A stretch of DNA of 64,000 nucleotides from Roridomyces roridus (GCA_029378245.1 JARKIF010000021.1:434001-498000); one strand, 5' to 3'. Positions 11,011-23,360 are shown, numbered from the stretch's first letter. The notes: generated by a model from the sequence alone, not told the origin. Numbers and translations are program-made.

Positions 11011-12200
11011 ATGACCGTTCCCACTCGACGCCTTGCACGGATAGGCCCACCAGGGACAGGAATTTCCATCGCCGCCGTCTTTGGCGTCGAGTGGGTCATT
11101 GACTGGGCTTACTTTGCCTACAATGCGGCGCGTGAAGCTTGGACATCCTACCGACAACTCTTGTCGGCGGACTTCAAGAGGTGTACTATATGTGATGAAA
11201 ACATCTGGGGTGATCCTGTATCTTGTTCCAATGGCACGTCCCTACACCCATCGTCCTCCACTCTCGTCGCTAACTGCAGCAGAGGAAAGCCCGCATTGGT
11301 ACTGCGTTAAATGTTTCGAAAGCACAGTAACTGCCATGATAACTGGCGACGTCGCATTCTCGTGCGATCCACGAACGACACTCCCTCTGTGCTGCTACTG
11401 CCTTCCATCTGCCTCGATTCTAGATATCCTACGTCTATCCTCACAAATGCGACGCTCTTGGGAGAAGGCTATCATCGCGAGACAGCTTCAGTCTCTCGGT
11501 GTTCCCCTCATCACATGCTCTTATTGCAGCTACGTTGTTCTGGACGAGCGGCCAGATTCAGAGCGCCTGCCTGAACCCGCTCCGCAGACATCGCCGACGG
11601 GCAGTCTACGTAGTCGTCTAGTTCACAGACTCAGCTCCTACATCGGCTCTCCACCTCCAACGAAACCTCCCGAACGATTCCACTGCTCGGAATGCGACTT
11701 TCTGACATGTCTCCCTCCGCGGGGATGCGGAGCGCATTTCCAGCTCGGCCACGCTGCAGACGAGCACAAATGTAAAACAGACGACCTGAGGCTCGAGATC
11801 GAACGCGCTGTGGTATGTCTCCATCTATGTTTCTCTTCCTTTGGCTGAGCTTCCACCGCAGGACAAATCCCTTATATTCACATGCCCCTCATGCTCAACC
11901 GCGCTCGTCAAAGACGGCGGGTGCAATCACTGCACGTGCACCTGCGGTTTGGAGTACTGCCACATCTGCCACGCGCGTCTTGGGCGCGGCGAGTCTTCCA
12001 TCTGGCGAATGCACTTTTGTGGACACTTTATCGAGACGGGGCAGGGGCGTTGTAAGGAGTTTGGATGTCGTCGGTGTCCTTTGTATTCTGATCGAGATGA
12101 TGAGGGTATAAGGAGGAGAGTGGAGGGGGAGGTGACCAAGCGATGGAAGAAGCAGCGCTTTTGGACTGGGGTCAAGAGTTTCGTTGGTTGGGGTAGATGA
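11011..12200 (+). CDS. RBR (RING-between-RING) E3 ubiquitin ligase
   Basis: Three exons (11011-11233, 11280-11812, 11862-12200) give 364 residues. RING1 begins at CTICDENIWGDPVSC and continues HWYCVKC and PLCCYC. The in-between region holds ITCSYC and FHCSECDFLTC with the His/Cys-rich CGAHFQLGHAADEHKC. RING2 is CPSCSTALVKDGGCNHCTC followed by CGLEYCHIC. RBR ligases accept ubiquitin on a RING2 cysteine, here most likely the one in GGCNH. The first intron must start with GC (gcacgt) rather than GT to keep frame and RING1 intact. The start is 80-113 bp from the divergent F-box start, so the two genes probably share a promoter. RBR genes are numerous in agarics. Confidence 0.82.
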
Positions 12201-12463
12201 TTTTGGGTGGTATGTGTCCTTTCTGGCCATGGTCGGCACTGAACGTTAACGGTGACTGTTGAATCTGTAGATTCTCCTGGTGTGACGTAGGCTATCTCTT
12301 TATCTTTGTCCGGATGTGACTCGGAGAATTGAGTTGGGACATTTGGCTCAGATTGGCTGTCCGACTGTACACTGCAACCCTGAGATCCTTTGCCGGCGCT
12401 CTAACCACGACTTACCTGAATCTCATCGGGCTGACCGGCTCCACAACACAGAAGGGAATTCAT

Positions 12464-13960
12464 TTATTGAAAGCTATCTGTTACAAGAGACCGAAAGCGC
12501 GTATGCGGCGATACCGAGACGAACAATCCATCCGTCTCGAGCAAAGCAAGTTCCTCCGATACCTCATCGCTCGGGGTGTACATGCCGTCTACGATGTGAG
12601 CCGTGAAACATGACCTCTCGCCACGCGTCGCGAGCCACCCGTTCGCTAGTGTGCTGAAGAATTTGGGAAGGCCCGAGTTCCAGAGGAGCGTGCCGTCGAG
12701 GTCGCCGACGTCCAGCAAGACGAGGCGCGGCAGCTGCCGCACGATGGCGAGGACGCTGTCGGCGTGGAGGGGCATGCAGTGTATGCGCAGCACTTGCAGG
12801 GTGTCGGTGCACTGCGAGCGATGGAGAAGCCTCAGGATGGCGGGGACATCGGCGGTGTGGTGCGTGGCGAGACTCTGCAGAAGGGGCGTCTCGAGGATGT
12901 CGAGAAGGGATCGGGGCGAGCCGAGAGTCGGCCCTTGATCCGCCCTCGAGATAGTCGGGGATTCCATCGTCGTGTCGTCCATTTGGATCAGGAGGGAGCG
13001 CAGATAAGGGAGACGGATGGGTGGCCATGGAGCGATCTCCTCCGTCCTCGAGTACTCGAGCCGGCACTCGACGATACTCGACAACTTCTGGAGCACGGAG
13101 AATGCCTCCGAGTCGGTGGTGAACGTCGTCGATAATCGTGTGAGCTGGTGCCATGGAAAGACGAACGGCGAAGGGAGGAGGTGCTCGTCGTCCCAGAAAG
13201 ACGCGCATAGCGCCGTCAATCTTGGGGCGATCGCAAAAATGTTCCAGATATCAGGATCGGCGTCTAAGGCCTCGAGGTCGATGTCCAGGGACATGGTGAG
13301 CGTGCGAAGGGCGGAGAGATGGCCACCTATATCCGTGAGTCGGAGGAGAAGGGGCAGCTTCAGATACAGATCCACATTCTCCCACCGCTCCGCGTGAACC
13401 ACGGCGGCGTCCAGAACCTGATGCGAGCGGCGTTCGGCCTGCTCGGAGAATATCTTGACAGTCAAAGGCATATTCCGCGACCGATGGTGCAGAAGGTCTA
13501 CCATCTGCAGCACATCCCTCTCGCCGACGCGGTCCAGATCCAGGAACACCATCGCCCACAGCGAAGGCGTGGCCAGCGCGACCTCTGCCCAGCGCCGACA
13601 CACCCGCGTGAAAACCCACGGGGCCAGATGCGTCATCGGCCCTACGACCTCTGAGATGTCCCCAAAGTAGAAGGTCGCCTCGACCGCGAAGGAGAATATG
13701 AGGGAGAGTATTTCTGGGGGGAAACGACGGATGGGCGAGAGGATTTTCTTGTGTGCTGCAATCGAGCTGAGGATATCCGATTGCTTCCGTCGGAGGAGTG
13801 ACAGTGGCTCCTCGAGCTGCGCCAGTTTCGATTCAAGGCGGCTGATGTGGGCCAGGGTGAGGTCGGATTCCTTTTGGATGGGCGCATCATTTGAAGCAAG
13901 TAGATTTCCGAGTTGTATCGGGGAAGGCGGTAGGTCGCAAGCTGGGAAGAAAAGGTCCAT
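12464..13960 (-). CDS. F-box/LRR-like protein
   Basis: This is an intronless frame on the minus strand. The likely start is the Met at 13960 (MDLFFPACDLPPSP), since the 24 upstream in-frame residues are hydrophobic and atypical. A heptad region (LTLAHISRLESKLAQLEE and SLLRRKQSDILSSIAAHK) leads into the hallmark LSPIRRFPPEILSLIFSF F-box. The block VCRRWAEVALATPSLWAMVF follows, and about 350 residues of degenerate leucine-rich repeats run to the C-terminus. This layout is standard for the large agaric F-box family, thought to be SCF substrate receptors. Substrate unknown. Gene length (498 residues) is normal. Confidence 0.85.
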   Translation of the reverse strand: MDLFFPACDLPPSPIQLGNLLASNDAPIQKESDLTLAHISRLESKLAQLEEPLSLLRRKQSDILSSIAAHKKILSPIRRFPPEILSLIFSFAVEATFYFGDISEVVGPMTHLAPWVFTRVCRRWAEVALATPSLWAMVFLDLDRVGERDVLQMVDLLHHRSRNMPLTVKIFSEQAERRSHQVLDAAVVHAERWENVDLYLKLPLLLRLTDIGGHLSALRTLTMSLDIDLEALDADPDIWNIFAIAPRLTALCASFWDDEHLLPSPFVFPWHQLTRLSTTFTTDSEAFSVLQKLSSIVECRLEYSRTEEIAPWPPIRLPYLRSLLIQMDDTTMESPTISRADQGPTLGSPRSLLDILETPLLQSLATHHTADVPAILRLLHRSQCTDTLQVLRIHCMPLHADSVLAIVRQLPRLVLLDVGDLDGTLLWNSGLPKFFSTLANGWLATRGERSCFTAHIVDGMYTPSDEVSEELALLETDGLFVSVSPHTRFRSLVTDSFQ

Positions 13961-14918
13961 TGATTCTGTGGCAAGGAGTTCAGGATCGTAGAGAAGCAGA
14001 AGGAAGATGTACAGACTTTTTGTCAACGACACGGTAGATACGGTGGAAGAAGATGGATGGGAAGGGGATCGGGGAATGGGCTATGGGCTATATGTTTGAG
14101 GAACGCCGGGGACATGTCAATTAGGCGAACCATTCAATGCGACGGAAAGAATGAATCATGTAACACGTTCAGCTCCTTCCCAAGTGCCTGTTGCAACCTG
14201 TTGCATTGATCCTAATTGAGTAGCGGCAGATTGGCCGAACATTTCAGGCGCTTCGGCACTTCCCAAACGCCGTCGCACCTAGGCGTACAAACGGGCGGAT
14301 AGCTAAACATATGCATGACACTGAGCCGGGCGGGCCGAAGTCGACGTCAGCCCCCCGCTCATGAGCTGTTCACATACCGCAAATTCTTGAATAATCCCGT
14401 TCGCGTCGGATGCAAAGACAGTCGGAGTTGCTTCAGGGATGCGTCTAATATAAATGTCTGTAGTGCGCTTGCAGACCACTGACTAGACTGTATGGATCAA
14501 ATATTCTCTCTGATGTGTTCCTTGAGCTATAGAGTCAGGATATTATTAGTCTCGGTCCTTACGCTTTGAACGTTCATACCATGGGGAAGGTTCCGTAGGG
14601 TTCCGTTGACATTCCGTGGGATCAATCGACACGGAGTGGGTCTTCATTGCCTTCGCCTCCAGGCTGAGGCTCCAGATACGTCGGGTTATGGAAGAAAGGA
14701 CAGAATCCAAATACACAAGGTGGCCATATTTGGGGCATGTCGGTGTCGGCGGGGACGAGGGAGTAGGTTTCACATAGCCGAGGAGACGCAGCCGCGGAGA
14801 TGCAGGAAACCCAAATATCGCGTACTGATGATGGTGGTGGGAAGCAAGGAGCATTTTTCAAGCTCCGATGTATTGATCTCAGATGCCATCGACGAAGACT
14901 CAATTTAAGGTATACCAT
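13961..14918. other. intergenic, no gene seen
   Basis: This spacer holds the promoter of the minus-strand F-box gene and the 3' flank of the MFS pseudogene. Small ORFs near 14546-14918 look non-coding. Confidence 0.45.
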
Positions 14919-16996
14919 TCATGCAACCATGCCCATCTCTAGATGTTTCCCCTTGATACTGCGCCACTCTATCACAAGCGAACCCACCAAAGAAAAGCAG
15001 GCCAATCCAATGCCCACATAGAAAGTGGACACAATCGCCTGGCCGCAGGTCAGTGAGTAAATAGCCAGTCATGATAACCAAAAGCGAACCTTGTTATAAA
15101 CAATCAATATCCTACCGAGCAATTCTGCCGGAATTACGCTTTGCAGCGACGTAGCACCTGCCCCGAGTACGGCATTGGGATCCACACCCGGAATCGTCCC
15201 AAGCCCCGACTTGAGTTTATTCGTAAACACGTTCTGTGCGATCGAGACAAATATCGCAGCTCCTATAGTCTGCGTCCAAATGGCGATCGCAGTTCCAACA
15301 GGCACGTCCTTGAGCTCCAACACAGTCTGTGCGGCAAGCTGCGGCTGCTGCAGCCCGACGCCCACGCCGAGCCCGGCGATGATCTCGAATGGGATCCATT
15401 TGGTGTGGTTTGAGTTGACTTTGAGGGTTGAGATGAGGCCGATCCAATGGAGGCGACGACGGAGGATATGATCATGAATGGAGAGTAGTACCCAACTCTG
15501 GGGATGAGCGCTCCTCCGAGAACGCTCCCAGAGACGAGGGCGAGAACCATTGGTATATTGTTGATTCCCGAATGCACGGCAGATACACCACGTGATGGAT
15601 TGGAACCATATCGGCAGCTATGCAAACAACACATGAGTCATCCGCCAGACCGTCAGCTTGAAGTCGACGCACGTAGAAAGTGAGAATAAAAAACGCAGCA
15701 CTCATGGAGAATCCATAGAGCCCGGCACTCCAAATACTCCGTTGCCTAAAGACTCTCGGCGGAATCGTCGCCCGGTCGCCTTTCCAGAGCTGCACACCGA
15801 CAAACACGCTGAAAGAGCACACCAAAGACGACGAAGAGTGCGATGATGCGCGCCGACTTCCAGGGGTATTTGGTGCCGCCCCACTGTAGCGCGAGGAGCA
15901 GGACTGACAAGGACCGGGGACGAAGACGAGTGTGCCGAGGATATCAAAGTCCTTCCAGCCCGTCGGCCTTGTTGTTGATTTTGCCCCCGTGCGGCCGCTG
16001 TCTGGCATCTGGAAGAGGAATATGACCACCGCGAAGGGTGATGCCGCCCTACAAGCACCGATGTTAGGATAGGACAGACGCAATGGATCGAAGTGCATTA
16101 CAATAGGCAGATTCTTATGAATCAAGTTAGACCTGAGCCGAGCCGATCCAAAAAGCTGCACGCACAATGAAAAAGCACCATCTCCAATTTAGTTTATCTG
16201 TAAAGACACCACCAAGAAGCTGCGGCCGTCAAGTACTCGAAGTGGCACAATGCGGAATGCACTCACCGGGCCCGCGACGCTAGCAACCCCATAAACGCCC
16301 CCGATGAGACCGCTGTAGACGGGCCGTTTTTCTAGAGGGACTGTGTGCGTTATGATGACAAGGGTGCCCGTGAACACGCCCGCACAGCCGAGGCCTGCGA
16401 CGGCGCGGCCGATGATGAGGATCTTGGAGCTCGGGGCGATTCCGCACAGAAGAGACCCGACTTCGAACAGAGCGATGGCGGCGACGTAGACCCATTTGAC
16501 CGGAAGGAGAGTGTAGATTTTGCCGTAGAAGAGTTGGGTGCAGGACGTGGACTAGTGTCAGGGTCGGTGAGGGAGAAATAAGACATTGGCAGCTTTACCA
16601 GGAGATATCTGGATCGTTATTGAGCCAGATGGCGGAGCATAAGTGGATGTGACTCACGCAGACCCGTACCACCCGACATCCTCTAATGAATGAAAATGGT
16701 CTGTGATCTTGGGTATTGCCGTCGATAGGATAGTGTTATCCTGCGGTGTTCAGAGACATCTGAAATTGAGGATGTGAACTTACAAGTGAAAGCACAAAGA
16801 CTGAGAGGCAGAGCGCGAGGATTAGAAGAGCGAATCTGACTCCCCCGACGTGTTTGACCTGCGTAGGCAGTTCTTCGTGCGAGATTCGTGTGGCCTCTTC
16901 GTCGTCGCAGGCTGCGGAGTTTCCACTCGTCGAGATACGTTGCAAAAGTATGGGTGCCTCCGACGCCTGATGAGAAATTCTGAGGGCGGCGGACAT
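14919..16996 (-). pseudogene. MFS drug-efflux transporter (DHA/TOXA-like) with several frameshifts
   Basis: Read on the minus strand, ordered membrane segments of a 14-helix drug:H+ antiporter can be followed: [154 protein letters not shown], and a tail ending at 14919. These blocks are not in one frame. Apart from introns, shifts are needed near 16030-16040, 15900-15920, 15800-15825, 15585-15595 and 15428-15450. Intron sites are still well kept, including a 10-nt microexon at 16599-16608, so decay is recent. Such pumps export toxins or secondary metabolites; this copy should not make a full protein. Confidence 0.75.
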
Positions 16997-18367
16997 GAAG
17001 AGTGCTTTGAACTCACCCAAGTTCCGCAGGTCTTTTACCCGGATTCATCACGTCTCCGAGTTGACGCAGCGGGCCTGGGGCGAGCTAGACGGATTTAGCG
17101 CCGAGTTCACCATGTCGGCCGCAAGGGTGCGTTATTGGCCGCTGTTTACATGGGTGGCTCTGACTGCGGACTCGAGCCTCGGAGTCGGAGGAACCAGCAG
17201 GTGAAGTGCGGACGCAGCTCGTGCGTCCGGTTCAAGTGTCGTGATTTAGTAATCTTAGGCTTACTTGGTCTTGCAGATTTGTACCGGGCATGGAGCACTC
17301 TGCAGGCTGCAGCAATGGTGGTGGCGGAAGGCAAGAGGAATGTCACCAGTCACATGCGTGACGTCACACTGTTTGGACACCGGTGGTGGCGGCCCGGTGC
17401 AACCGCGAAGCGCTCGGATCACTAGCTCTGGTTCAATTTCGACTCGAATCGTCTGAATGCATTTCATCTCAGTGTCAAGTCAATCGTATGGTGTGTATAC
17501 GACTATGTACCAGCGACACAAGTTGTGTCAGCTCGCCGGCAAGGTCATGACTGGTTTGACTTCAGCACAAAGAGCAAATCAAAACTTCCGGCCCACCTGC
17601 AGATGGACCCGATTCAAGATTTCCCTTCCCAAGCAACTTTAACGGGCTCGGAAGGACCGACGCTGCTCGAGTCGACCAACTTTTCCCGCAGCTGAGGCAC
17701 AAAAAAGCAAAATAACGATGCGAGGATGGGGTGCATTTTGCTGAAGCCGTGTTCCACATTCACAGTGGGGAAGGCGAAAAGGAACATGATTGGACATTGG
17801 AGGATGATTTATTGAGCTCCTTGTGCGTTTTACTTCCATCGGATAAGCAGCTCGGCCGAATAAACAGGGAAGCCGAACACTGTGGATTCGCTGGACGGCC
17901 ACTTCTACGGCCGTTCAGAATTCATATGGACCGAGAGGAAGATGCGCTCCCTTGAATTCCAATACGGCACCACAATTTCAACACAAGAATTCTGCCGACA
18001 CCATGCCGGGCATCACTGATCGTGGGGTAAGCTGATGTGACCTGGCTGTAACGCGTGACAACTCCCTTGCTTCTGACGCCCATGACCTCGACGAAACTGG
18101 GGATGCTCGACGGTGGAACAGGGGGAATCTGAGTGTGCATTTCATGTGAGGCTAGCTCCCCGCTCACTGAGTCACTTGACCTTATCGGGAGGAGTGTAAT
18201 CGTCGCGTCGGGCTGAGTGCATTTCCGCTGCCAGTCAAGTCCGAATGACTTTAGCACGACTGACTGCAGCATTCTGGCAGGCGGGCACGGACGATGCACT
18301 GCGGACTATCCTCACTGGAGTTGGTATATAAACCCCCGATACATTCACTTCTGACCTCAGAAGCACA
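16997..18367. other. intergenic, no gene seen
   Basis: About 1.4 kb lies between the divergent MFS pseudogene and the carboxylesterase. The ORFs found here have no domain content. A TATA-like 'gtatataaacc' near 18325 is suitably placed for the downstream gene. Confidence 0.45.
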
Positions 18368-20872
18368 ATGCCTTCTATCTCAGCCTTCATGGTTCAGGGC
18401 CTCCTGGCTCTATCCGGATTCTTCAATGATGCAGGCGGTCCCATCGACGGCATCGACCGCACTGCGCTCACTCTGAACAACGACTTCGACGCCGGCGGGG
18501 CGATGATCCCCAATACCGAGGCCATAGAGGCCATAGGCCCCGTCATCGCGCTCGACTACGGCATGTTCCAAGGAAAGAACAGCGACAACGGCCTTGTTTC
18601 CATGTTCTTCGGCATTCCGTTTGCCGCTCCTGCGTACGTGTTTCGTTTGGCTCGTCGGATGACTAGCGCTTACCTTTGGACAGGCAACGATTCAAGCTCC
18701 CGCAGAAGCCCAAGGTCCTCAAAGGAATGCAAAACGCCACCGTTCTTGGAGCAGCCTGTCCTCAACAGAAACACGCGATTGACCTTCCCATCCCCAAACC
18801 GGCCAGTGTGTCGGAGGATTGTGGGTACTTTGTACATGTTTTCCGGCGTCTGAACTAAAGACGCTAGGCTTGTCGATCAACATTATCAAACCCTCGTTCA
18901 CCACCCCCTTCTCCAGGTTGCCCGTCCTCGTTGTGAGCTCTAGATTGTTTATCTGATATTTGACGTGCTGAAATGAGGGAGATTATTCACTCTGGTGGCT
19001 TTGAAATCGGCAGCAACGAAGAGGGCTCCTCGCGTGCGAATGTGCTCGTCGAACGGTCCATCGCCGCCGCAACACCTGTCATTGTTGTGTCTGCGAACTA
19101 TCGTCTCAGCGGTATGCATAGACCGAGTGCTTGGGGTTCTTCTCACTACCGGCCAGGATTCGGGTTCTTGGCTGGCAAGGAAGCACAGGCGGCAGGTATC
19201 AGTAATCTTGGCTTACGTGACCGTACGCCTCTCTACGCCCATTCTTTTGCTACTACTCACATATGACACTCAGAGATATTCGCGCTTGAGTGGGTCCAAA
19301 AGTACATCACCGCCTTCGGGGGTGACCCGCGCCGGGTGGTCATGTTTGTGTCTTCGACATCCCAGCTTTGTTCTTTCTTGACTGACTGGGAATACACAGC
19401 ACGGGAGCCAGCGCAGGTGGAATATCTACGGGCCTCTTGACGCTTGAGAACAATCGCTTCCAACCCAACACTTTGTTCCGCGGCGCCGTCATGGTTGGTC
19501 ATGTTTCCCTACCACCCAAGTTGGACTGACACCGCACATAGCTCTCCGGCTCGGTCCTCACCACGAGCACCGTCGCTGACGGACAACCCGAGTACGACTT
19601 CCTCGTCGAAAAGACCAATTGCGGCTCTGCACGCGACACGCTCGAGTGTCTGAGACAGGTTCCGTACCAGCAGTTGATGGATGTTGTCGACCTCACAGCC
19701 AACGTCTTTTCGTATTCGAGTCTCCAGACGGTGTGGCGTGCGCGCATCGACGGGGAGGTTGTCATGCGCGACCCGTTGGTCTCGATCGCTGAGGGAAGAC
19801 GTCATAAGGTCAGTCCACTTCAGCTTGGATTACAGTCGAGAGCCTCAGATCACACCAGATTCCGGTCATGATTGGGACGAATGACGACGAAGGAACACTT
19901 TTTACCTTGCCCTTACTGAATATCACCAAGGATGAGCACTTTGAGACCTACATCCATCGCAAGTAAGTATTGCTGACCCTTATTCCTTCGACCATGCTCA
20001 TCTGGGGCAGTTACCTTCCGGATGCGAGCCCTGAGCAGCTGGCCCAACTCGCAAAGCATTATCCGAAAGACCCCACTCGCGTCAGTGAATAAAATATAGC
20101 AAAGTTCCCAATTAACGACGTCTCAGGGATCTCCTTTCGACACCGGTATAAAGAGCGCTATCACGTATGTCCTCGCCCCTTAATACTTGCATCGTCATCT
20201 CATGAATGTCCTAGTCCCCAATTCAAACGCCTTGCAGCCTTCCAAGGAGATCACAGCTTCATTGGTGGACGTCGGTTCTACCTCCAAGGAGTGCGCGGCC
20301 GTCCTGCGGATTCCAAGATGTGGAGCTGGGGTGAGTCTGAGTCTTGACCACCATGATTCCGCTACTTAGTATTGAATCCAATCAGTCAACCGGCGCGGAA
20401 AATGGCTCCCTATCCTTGGCTCGATGCATACTGGCGATTTTGGATTGTGGTTCCCGACAGAGCAGGAGGCGACTGCGACAGAGGTGTTTGGGACTAATGC
20501 TATGAGTCTGTCGTTTCTCTTTACCACACGCGACGTCTCCCGCTGAATCACCCGGCAGTCAACTTTATCAACAACCTCGATCCCAATCGTTCCATGAGCT
20601 TCAAAACCATCCTCCCCTTCAATTGGCCCACGTGCGCAGTCACTTTTATCTTATGCGGTATTTCGAAGGCTGATGGGTTCCGGTACAGTTGGCACACTCC
20701 GAACCCGCTCTCCCCGACCCGTGCCCCGAGCTTGTTGTTGACTACTGACGAAAAGTTCAGCAAGGTGCGCGTTGGCGCGGAGGATTTCCGTGTTGCGGAG
20801 ATTCAGTATTTGTTTGATGTGATGGTGGACATTGCGAAGAAGAAGGAGGCGAATGCATATGGATGGAAGTGA
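18368..20872 (+). CDS. type-B carboxylesterase/lipase
   Basis: About a dozen small exons join in frame. In order they carry an N-terminal hydrophobic leader (MPSISAFMVQGLLALSGFF), the entry block GLVSMFFGIPFAAPAQRF, the oxyanion strand LPVLVIIHSGGFEIGS, VIVVSANYRLSGFGFL, LRDQIFALEWVQKYI, FGGDPRRVVITGASAGG (nucleophile Ser in GASAG), GTNDDEGTLF (acidic residue) and ILGSMHTGDFG (catalytic His). The late exons AMINFINNLDPNRS and DIAKKKEANAYGWK finish at 20872. All three catalytic residues are present, so the enzyme should hydrolyse carboxylic esters, probably outside the cell or in the secretory path. The usual HGGGF oxyanion motif reads HSGGF here, a mild departure. Splicing needs careful choice at 20498-20552 to keep frame, which a first pass may misread as a truncated gene. 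Confidence 0.83.
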
Positions 20873-21274
20873 TGGCCCATGTGGACCGTATGAATTCTAA
20901 CTGGGACTGTTAGACAATTCAAACAATACTCAAGTAACATGTTTGTGTTTGTGTTTGACTTATCCTGAACGCGTGACCGTGTCTCATACGGATCAACTTC
21001 TTCTCGACAGACCAGCACCACGGCACTGGGCTTCCCATCCAGGCTCTGCGTCTCGCGCTCACCAGCAAGGCCGCTCTCCTGACGACTCAGGATGCCAAGC
21101 AAATGAGCAACCACGAGGTCATCACAAATCATCACGACGTCGATCTTAGTCCCCGCATGCTCTTGTGCTCGTTATCATTCACGGGACGCCTTGTGCCGTC
21201 AACCATCGCTCTCTTAAAAACAAACGTTGGTGGCTCGCACCCTTGACGACTCCCCGTTGGGTTCTCTCCCAGCT
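20873..21274. other. intergenic, promoter of GH5 gene
   Basis: This 400-bp spacer shows no ORF of note. It must contain the terminator of the esterase and the promoter of the hydrolase. Confidence 0.45.
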
Positions 21275-23273
21275 ATGCGCTTCTCACTCGGATTCCTTGG
21301 ACTGTGGTTCTGCCTCGCCGCGACGTGCGCCAACGCTGCATCGTATACCCCTCCGCTTAGCACGCGCGGCCGCTATGTGGTGGACGTTAATGGGAATCGT
21401 TTCAGAATGTTTGGTGGGAATTGGCACGGCGCGAGTGGGACGTATTCGGGGAGTGGGGACATCAACGACGATGCCAACCATCATGCTGGTGAAAACTCGT
21501 GCGTCTGCTTTGCCCTTTTCGCGGATGACCAGCTGATGAATTACAGCCATACGATGCCGCTGGGTCTTCAGTACGTGCCCATCGACCAGATCATCGACAG
21601 CTTCGAGCAGATGGGCATCAACACCATTCGCCTGCAATTCTCCAACCAAATGATCCATGATACCACCATCGTCGACCCCTCTTGGGTGGCAGCGAACCCG
21701 CAGTTCACTGGCTTGACCTCCTTGCAGGTCTACGACGCCGTGATTGCCGCTTTGACTGCGCGCGGCATTGCCGTGATCCTCAACAATCACACCGACTTGA
21801 GTCTTTGGTGTTGTGGGATTGACGGAAATGAACGCTGGGATGAGTCGCAGAGCTACGATACGTGGGTGACGGATTGGGTGATGATGGTAGCCCGGTATCA
21901 GAACAACAAATTTGTGCGTCTTCCTGTCCATTGACTTTTTATTTGCCGCTGACCTTCTCCAGGTCATTGGCGCTGATCTGTACAACGAAGTACGCCGTGA
22001 CATCCTCACTGACCCAGTCTGGGGTGGTGGTGGTGACGCCGACTGGCAATATGCATCTCAGCAAGCGGGTGATGCGATCCTGACGCAGAACCCTGACATT
22101 CTCATCATCGTCGAGGGCATCAACTGGATCGGCCTCCCCGTGGATGGATTCACTCATGGTCGTCCCACGCTCACTCCCGTCGGTACTCTGTCCCACACAT
22201 TCCACGTCCCGAACAAAGTACGTGCTGCGTGCGAGAATTGGCATCTTATTAACGTCTCGCAGCTCGTTTACGCTGCACACTTCTACTCGTACACTGGCCC
22301 CAACCACAGCGGCGCTACAGGTATCGGCGAGACCTCTGACCCACGCTATCGCGATCTCAGCCGTACCGACCTTTTCAACGTCATGAACTCCTCCGCCTCC
22401 TACGTCGCTCTCTCCGCCCCATCGCACTTCACCGCCCCAGTCTGGATGAACGAGTTTGGCGTTGGAGGCCGAGGGACGGATCCCTCCTCGTCCGACGGGG
22501 TGTGGTTCCAGAATTTCGTCGACTATCTCGTGCAGACCGATGCCGAGTTTGCGTTTTGGCCTCTGGTGGGCTACCTCACACCGGATGGGCAGGGTAACGG
22601 GTGGGCGCTTGCGAACTGGAACAAGTCTGGGACGACAGGGCTGAGTACGGGTCAGCTGTTTGATGGGACGGATTGGCGTGCGAGTGCGTGGAAGGAGCTC
22701 ATGGCTGCATCGGGCAAGACGGGGCAGGTTCCTGCTACGGAGCAGTGGCGCATGCTCTCTCTTGATCGGGGCGACCTCATCCAGTCCCAATGGGCACGCG
22801 ACAATCTGGGTGATTTCGACAACGGTGCGAGTAAGGCGGTGTGTCCGGATGGACTCCGTCTTATCGGCTTGGGTCACAGCTCGACGCGCGGACTTTGCAC
22901 CGATGCGACGTACGGCTCGCTCTTTGCTGCTGATCACGCCACCGAGGTAGTGTTTGACGAGCGGCATGTAACGAACGACTGGGCGAGCGGGTGGACCAAG
23001 TATCAGTGTCCGGCGGGGTACTACGTTGCGGGATGGGCGATCCGGGGTGTGAAGACGTCGACGGTCATGTGCGAACATGCGTCCAAGACATTGGGCACGA
23101 ATGGGCGCACGGTTTGGTTCAACAATGGTGACGCTCGCGGGGAGAATACGGGTGATTGGGCGAATAGTCAGTACAAGGGGAGCTGCACAGCGTCAGAGTA
23201 TATTGGGGGCGTCGCGTTCACGACCGGTGGCGTCAATAATGGGGCTCCGTCGGCGATAAACTGTGTGTCGTAG
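21275..23273 (+). CDS. secreted glycoside hydrolase family 5 (cellulase-like)
   Basis: Four exons (21275-21498, 21547-21913, 21963-22217, 22263-23273) give 618 residues. A signal peptide (MRFSLGFLGLWFCLAATCAN) is followed by RFRMFGGNWHGASG, MGINTIRLQFSNQMI and VILNNHTDLSLWCCG. The (beta/alpha)8 active-site marks of GH5 follow: VIGADLYNEVRRD (acid/base Glu in YNE), LIIVEGINW, AAHFYSY and VWMNEFGVGG (nucleophile Glu). About 190 further residues follow the barrel, rich in Cys, Trp and Gly (YQCPAGYYVAGWAIRGVKT; GGVAFTTGGVNNGAPS), resembling a beta-rich appended domain of unknown binding role. The enzyme should cleave beta-glycosidic bonds in plant or fungal wall polysaccharides. The start is the only Met before the leader. 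Confidence 0.88.
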
Positions 23274-23360
23274 GTACTTAGTACTTGATGGATTTACTTT
23301 TTGGGATGTCCCGGTTTTGGCAAACAACTACAAGCAAAACACCGCTTGTCCTCCACCACC

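Noticed and set aside
20498..20552. Frameshift near the end of the carboxylesterase
   Set aside because: An intron with donor gtctgt after ATGA restores AMINFINNLDPN, so the gene is intact.
21939..23078. Long minus-strand ORF opposite the GH5 gene
   Set aside because: It is a shadow of the highly biased plus-strand codons; Arg/Val-rich translation with no domain, while the plus strand has a full GH5 catalytic domain.
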